DNA from: Fimbriiglobus sp.
GTDB taxonomy: Bacteria; Planctomycetota; Planctomycetia; Gemmatales; Gemmataceae
Assembly: GCA_025352585.1 (NCBI GenBank)
Contig: JANXTD010000446.1
Location: forward strand, 1-9,984
DNA: 9,984 bases
Direction: 5' to 3'
Part shown: positions 6,506-9,984 of the stretch, piece after piece
Layout: every line of letters starts with the position of its first letter
How positions within the stretch are numbered: the stretch's first letter is position 1
Position numbers and translations under genes: made by a program
Notes under the pieces: model-generated
Database searches by the model: none
Seen by the model: only the letters and a program-made list of their open reading frames with translations
What the model was told of the DNA's origin: nothing

Positions 6506-7111
6506 TCACACTCTTGGCTCGCCTTGTAACCCCGCCGCGTAGTGGCGTAACTCCGGGTAGAACGCCCGGAAGTCGTCGCGCAGCTCGCCGTGCAGCGCTG
6601 TCAACTCTGGCATCGCCTCGTGCAGCGGCAACGCCCGCTTGGGGATGCGCTTCGCGATGCGCTCGCTCACGCGGAACAGCGTGTCGGTGATGCCGGCCAC
6701 GGTCGCGTACTGGCCCAGGCGGTCGGTCTCGCGGAACTTCACCAGGAAGTGCCGGCCCTCCGCGTTGACGTGCGGCTTCGCCCCTTCCAGCACGTCGTAC
6801 ATCCGCTCGGCGAAGTCGCGGTACGCCTCGGTCGAGTAGTCCGGCCACTGCGTCGCCAGGATGTGGTCGTAATAGATGTCGATGACGATGCCGCTGAACC
6901 AGCCCCAGCGCTCGCTGATGCGGGCGATACTGCGGTTCACCATTGGGTGCGAGTCGGTGAACGCATCGACCTTGCGGTGGGTGCGCACGCCGACCTGAAT
7001 GGCGGGCGGCAGCAGCGACAGGTCGGGGCCACGGATCAGGTCGGCGATGGCGTTGCCGACGATGGCGTCGGGGTTCGGTGCCGCGAGGTGCAGGTGGGCC
7101 AGGAAGTTCAC
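6506..7111 (-). CDS. acpH: Acyl-carrier-protein phosphodiesterase (AcpH family, DUF479)
   Basis: The 201-residue protein should remove the 4'-phosphopantetheine arm from holo-acyl carrier protein, giving apo-ACP, in the cytoplasm. The first ten residues, MNFLAHLHLA, are the family hallmark, and the length is close to the usual 190-200. Further conserved pieces are GNAIADLIRG (19-28), THRKVDAFTDSHP (44-56), IDIYYDHILATQW (77-89) and DDFRAFYPE (179-187). The His and Asp residues in these blocks are candidates for the metal-binding active site known for this HD-like family. The start is a GTG at 7111 overlapping the hisB stop as GTGA, with AAGG seven bases upstream. Being the last gene of a histidine operon is unusual for this enzyme. 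Function from family is firm; activity in this organism is inferred. Confidence 0.9.
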   Translation of the reverse strand: MNFLAHLHLAAPNPDAIVGNAIADLIRGPDLSLLPPAIQVGVRTHRKVDAFTDSHPMVNRSIARISERWGWFSGIVIDIYYDHILATQWPDYSTEAYRDFAERMYDVLEGAKPHVNAEGRHFLVKFRETDRLGQYATVAGITDTLFRVSERIAKRIPKRALPLHEAMPELTALHGELRDDFRAFYPELRHYAAGLQGEPRV

Positions 7112-7695
7112 AGGCTGCCCTTGGTGCTCGGCACACCGACCCCCCGTGGATCGAGTTCGACCGCCTGCCGCAAGGCCCGCGCGGCCGCCTTGAAGATCCC
7201 CTCGACGATGTGGTGCGTGTTGCGGCCGTGGTGGACGACGACGTGCAGGTTCATCAGCGCTGCCCCGCTGAACGCCCGCCAGAACTCCTCGGCGAGTTGC
7301 GACGAGAAGTTACCCAACAGTTCGTTCGGCACGTCGGCCTTCCAGACGAACACCGCCCGACCGCTCAGGTCCACCGCGACGGTGACGAGCGTCTCGTCCA
7401 TCGGCACCGTGGCGTCGCCGTAGCGGCGGATGCCGGCCATGTCGCCGAGGCTCACGGCGACGGCTTTGCCGAGCAGAATTCCGCAGTCCTCGACGGTGTG
7501 GTGGGCGTCGATGTGCAAGTCGCCGTCGCAGCGCAGCGTGATGTCGAAGAGGCCGTGGCGGGCGAGGTGCGTGAGCATGTGGTCGAAGAAGCCCACACCC
7601 GTCGCCACGTCGGCCGTGCCGCGGCCGTCGAGGTCGAGGGTCAGGTCGATCTTCGTCTCGTTGGTCGCCCGCTTCAGCGTCACCCGGCGTGCCAT
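7108..7695 (-). CDS. hisB: Imidazoleglycerol-phosphate dehydratase
   Basis: HisB removes water from imidazoleglycerol phosphate to give imidazole acetol phosphate, the step just before the HisC transamination. The 195-residue protein is the single-function form, without the phosphatase domain fused to it in enterobacteria. Metal-binding His/Glu blocks are all present: FDHMLTHLARHG (37-48), HIDAHHTVED (61-70) and VVHHGRNTHHIVEGIFKA (153-170). The C-terminal VPSTKG (188-193) is also typical. ATG at 7695 has GAGG six bases upstream (7702-7705). It lies 18 bp after hisC and overlaps acpH by 4 bp. A separate histidinol-phosphate phosphatase must be elsewhere in the genome. Confidence 0.97.
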   Translation of the reverse strand: MARRVTLKRATNETKIDLTLDLDGRGTADVATGVGFFDHMLTHLARHGLFDITLRCDGDLHIDAHHTVEDCGILLGKAVAVSLGDMAGIRRYGDATVPMDETLVTVAVDLSGRAVFVWKADVPNELLGNFSSQLAEEFWRAFSGAALMNLHVVVHHGRNTHHIVEGIFKAAARALRQAVELDPRGVGVPSTKGSL

Positions 7696-7701
7696 GTGCG
7701 A

Positions 7702-7705
7702 CCTC
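7702..7705 (-). promoter_or_regulatory. Ribosome binding site of hisB
   Basis: GAGG on the minus strand is six bases before the ATG at 7695, within the 18-bp gap after the hisC stop. It supports that start and shows that hisB has its own translation signal, unlike its overlapping neighbours. Confidence 0.6.
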
Positions 7706-7713
7706 AGTTTTTG

Positions 7714-8808
7714 CTACAGGATGCGCCGCAACTCCGCCAGCAACTGCTCGACTTCGGGGCCGGTGCCGACCGTGATGCGCAAGCCCTCGCCGCTCGGGTA
7801 GACCATGTACCGCACCAGCACCTTGCGGGCCTTCAGCGCCTCGTAGATCGGCTTCACCGGGCGGTCGCGGCGGACGCACCAGACGAAGTTGGCGTGGCTC
7901 GGCGTGACCCGGAAGCCGAGTTCCGAGAGCGCCACCGTGAGCCGACCGCGCACGGCGACGATCCGCGACCGCACGTCGGCGTAGTAGCCTTGGTCCTCGA
8001 TGGCGGCCGTCGCGGCGGCGAGGCTCAGCACGTCGCAATTGTACGAGTCCTTCACCTTGACCAACTCGCGCACGAGCCGCGGGTGCGCCACCGCGAAGCC
8101 GAATCGGACCCCGGCCAGCGCATAGTACTTGCTCATCGTCCGCGTCACGACGAGGTTCGGCAGCGTAGCGAGTAGGCCCAGGCCGTTCGACTCGGCGAAG
8201 TCGGCGTAGGCCTCGTCGAGCACGAACGGGCCGCCGCACGCCTGCGCCACCCGCGTGACTTCTGCGTTCTGCACCACCGTGCCCGACGGCGAGTTGGGGT
8301 TGGCGATGATGGTCAAGTGCGCCCCGGCCGCCGGCCACGGGTCGGGGAGTTGCCAGTCGCCGTCGAACGGCAACTGCGTCAGGGTCGCCCCCTGAATCTC
8401 GGCGAGCGACTTGTACAGGACGTAGCCCGGCGTCATCGTCACCACGCGGCCGCCGTCGGGGACGAAGGCGCGCGTTAGGATCGTGAGGATGTCGTCGGAG
8501 CCGTTGCCGATCAGGATGCCGTCGGGATCGACGTTGAGCACCTTGGCGGCGGCCTTGCGGAAGCCGTCGCCGAGCGGTTGCGGGTACTTGCGCAGCTTAT
8601 CGCCGGTCAGCGCCTCGCGCACGGCGGCGATGACGCGCGGCGACGGCGGGTAGGGGCACTCGTTGGTGTTGAGCTTGACGATGTCGGGGTCGTTGAACTG
8701 CTCGCCGGGGGCGTAGCCGGCCATCGCCACGACGGCGGGGCGGAGTCCGTCGCCCGCGCCGCTGGGCGTGGGCGGCGCGACCGCGGGGGGCCGGTCGGGG
8801 CGGCTCAC
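7714..8808 (-). CDS. hisC: Histidinol-phosphate aminotransferase
   Basis: HisC transfers an amino group from glutamate to imidazole acetol phosphate, giving histidinol phosphate, with pyridoxal phosphate as cofactor. The 364 residues follow the class I/II aminotransferase fold: VKLNTNECPYPPSP (44-57), NGSDD (102-106), IIANPNSPSG (167-176), VLDEAYADF (196-204) with Asp198 and Tyr201, the cofactor lysine K227 in TMSKYYALAGVRFG, and LRITVG with Arg344 near the C-terminus. The first 20 residues are Pro-rich and not typical; the fold likely begins at GLRPAVVAMAGYAPG. The GTG start at 8808 overlaps the hisD stop as GTGA, and a weak GGTGG lies seven bases upstream. The TAG stop is 18 bp before hisB. 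HisC can share its role with other aminotransferases, but its place here makes the assignment firm. Confidence 0.97.
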   Translation of the reverse strand: MSRPDRPPAVAPPTPSGAGDGLRPAVVAMAGYAPGEQFNDPDIVKLNTNECPYPPSPRVIAAVREALTGDKLRKYPQPLGDGFRKAAAKVLNVDPDGILIGNGSDDILTILTRAFVPDGGRVVTMTPGYVLYKSLAEIQGATLTQLPFDGDWQLPDPWPAAGAHLTIIANPNSPSGTVVQNAEVTRVAQACGGPFVLDEAYADFAESNGLGLLATLPNLVVTRTMSKYYALAGVRFGFAVAHPRLVRELVKVKDSYNCDVLSLAAATAAIEDQGYYADVRSRIVAVRGRLTVALSELGFRVTPSHANFVWCVRRDRPVKPIYEALKARKVLVRYMVYPSGEGLRITVGTGPEVEQLLAELRRIL

Positions 8809-9984
8809 TTCTTGACCACCTTCTCGGGCTTCGGCTTGGGCCGCGCGGCCGGGCCGTTGTCCGCGGCGCGGGCCTCGACACTCAGGGCGTGGGCCGTCAG
8901 GCCTTCCTTGTTGGCCAGGAAGATCGCGTCGGGGGCGATCGTCCGCATGCCGTTGCGCGTGAAGCGGATGATGCTGGTGCGCTTGCGGAAGTCGTTGACG
9001 CTCAGCCCGCTGCTGAAGCGGGAGGTGCCGCCGGTCGGCAGGACGTGGCTCGGCCCGGCGGCGTAGTCGCCGAGTGCGACCGGCGTGAACGGCCCCAAAA
9101 ATATCGCCCCGGCGTTCTCGACCTCGTCCGAAAACGCCTCGGGGTCGCGCGTCTGGATGTGCAGGTGCTCCGGGGCCAACTCGTTGACGCAGTCGATCGC
9201 GGCGTGCTTGTCGGGTGCGAGGATGAACGCCCCGTAGCGTTCGAGGCAGTCGCGAGCAGCGTCGCCGCGGCTCAGCTTCGCCAGCCGCTTCTCGAGCGCC
9301 TCCATCACCTCGGCGATCAGCGGCTCGTACCAGGTCAGCAGCACCGCGGTGCCGGGGTTGTGCTCCGCCTGCGCGAGCAGGTCGAGGGCGAGGTAGTTGG
9401 GGTGGGCCGAGTCGTCGGCGACGACGACGACCTCGCTGGGGCCGGCGATGCAGTCGATGGCGACGACGCCGTAGACGAACTTCTTGGCGAGCGCGACGTA
9501 CTGGTTACCCGGCCCGACGATCATGTTGACGGCCGGGATGCCCTCGACGCCGTAGGCGAGCGCGGCAATCGCCTGCGCCCCGCCGACGCGGTAAACTTCG
9601 GTGACGCCCAACTCGTGGCAGGTGGCGAGCATGTCGGAGTTGTAGGCTCCCGTCGGCGTCGGCGGCATGACGACGACGATTTCCTTGACGCCCGCGGCCT
9701 GGGCGGGGCAGACGGTCATGAGCAGCGTCGAGGGGTACGCGGCGGCCCCACCGGGGCAGTAAACGCCGACGCGGGTGTAGGCGCGGTAGCGCTGCTGCAA
9801 GTCGTAGCTGCCCGAGACGCGCAACTCGGCGTCGCGGTGCAACAGCCCGGACTGGAACGAGTTGATGTTGCGGCGGATGCGGCGCAGCGTCTCCAGAAAC
9901 TCGGGGGCGGCCTTGGCGTGCGCGGCCTCGAGTTCGCCCTGCTCGACGCGGATCATGTTCGGCTTGAGCTTGACCTTGTCGAAG
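8805..9984 (-). CDS. hisD: Histidinol dehydrogenase, N-terminus outside the window
   Basis: HisD oxidises histidinol to histidine in two NAD-dependent steps with a zinc ion. The reading frame continues upstream of the ATG at 9956 as FDKVKLKPN, which matches the interior of the family, so that ATG is not the true start; about 50 residues are probably missing. Counting from that Met, the zinc ligands are Q196 and H199 (LLAQAEHNPG), D297 (LGDYAAGPSHVLPTGG) and H356 (EGLTAHALSVE). The catalytic pair E263-H264 is in APEHLHIQ. The substrate and NAD region GPGNQYVALAKKFVYG (148-163) and IAGPSEV (170-176) are intact. The C-terminus carries an extra Pro/Lys tail after the family end (about 366-383). 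hisD is followed directly by hisC with a 4-bp overlap, so both are in one operon. Confidence 0.97.
   Translation of the reverse strand, partial: FDKVKLKPNMIRVEQGELEAAHAKAAPEFLETLRRIRRNINSFQSGLLHRDAELRVSGSYDLQQRYRAYTRVGVYCPGGAAAYPSTLLMTVCPAQAAGVKEIVVVMPPTPTGAYNSDMLATCHELGVTEVYRVGGAQAIAALAYGVEGIPAVNMIVGPGNQYVALAKKFVYGVVAIDCIAGPSEVVVVADDSAHPNYLALDLLAQAEHNPGTAVLLTWYEPLIAEVMEALEKRLAKLSRGDAARDCLERYGAFILAPDKHAAIDCVNELAPEHLHIQTRDPEAFSDEVENAGAIFLGPFTPVALGDYAAGPSHVLPTGGTSRFSSGLSVNDFRKRTSIIRFTRNGMRTIAPDAIFLANKEGLTAHALSVEARAADNGPAARPKPKPEKVVKK

Noticed and set aside
6402..7136. A 244-residue minus-strand frame overlapping acpH and the long palindrome
   Set aside because: It is the out-of-frame translation of acpH continued into the palindrome; the ending 'RRDAEHAEK...' is the sort of peptide that dispersed repeats give by chance.
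7078..8175. A 365-residue plus-strand frame opposite hisB and hisC
   Set aside because: Composition typical of an antisense shadow; both minus-strand enzymes are certain.
1..9984. CRISPR arrays, tRNA, rRNA, transposase or phage genes
   Set aside because: No regularly spaced repeats, no cloverleaf or rRNA-like stretch, and no mobile-element protein was found in reading the window.

Overview
The window is GC-rich and gene-dense and looks like the ordinary chromosome of a planctomycete, probably Gemmata-like. This assignment rests on recognised protein families, not on a database search. Three things point there: a dihydropteroate-synthase-like protein linked to tetrahydromethanopterin C1 chemistry, an N-terminal 'WLxLPPxxxPPxxxxLLG' J-like module of the kind common in planctomycete proteins, and a tiny lipoprotein ending in 'PSHMTPERxHGGI'. 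No transposase, integrase, phage gene, CRISPR array, tRNA or rRNA was seen.

Left block (1-4275, minus strand). Three genes are packed head to tail: an MsbA-type ABC exporter (2227-4275), a GT2 glycosyltransferase (1349-2200), and the DHPS-like protein (1352 down to the window edge, C-terminus cut off). The last two overlap by 4 bp. A sigma70-like promoter and an AGGAG ribosome binding site precede the exporter, and a 12-bp palindrome touches the -35 box.

Middle block (4360-6373, plus strand). A Pro-rich protein with an N-terminal J-like module and a short C-terminal membrane segment is divergent from the exporter. An HU/IHF-family DNA-binding protein with a 50-residue tail follows; it has a good promoter and two direct repeats 20 bp apart just upstream. 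A 77-residue predicted lipoprotein comes last. Three hairpins lie around these genes, one of them an unusually long, near-perfect palindrome (6397-6489) between the convergent lipoprotein and acpH genes.

Right block (6506-9984, minus strand). This is a histidine biosynthesis run, hisD (N-terminus outside the window) - hisC - hisB, followed by an acyl-carrier-protein phosphodiesterase (acpH). hisD/hisC and hisB/acpH overlap by 4 bp as GTGA, so the genes are probably co-transcribed and translationally coupled. HisC, HisB and HisD carry out the transamination, dehydration and final oxidation steps of histidine synthesis; acpH is an unexpected partner.

No complete new system is evident. The most interesting items are the long palindrome, the J-like-module protein, the operon joining an exporter, a glycosyltransferase and a C1-cofactor protein, the acpH-his linkage, and the charged insert in the exporter. 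The large antisense reading frames over all these genes are GC-rich shadows and are not annotated.
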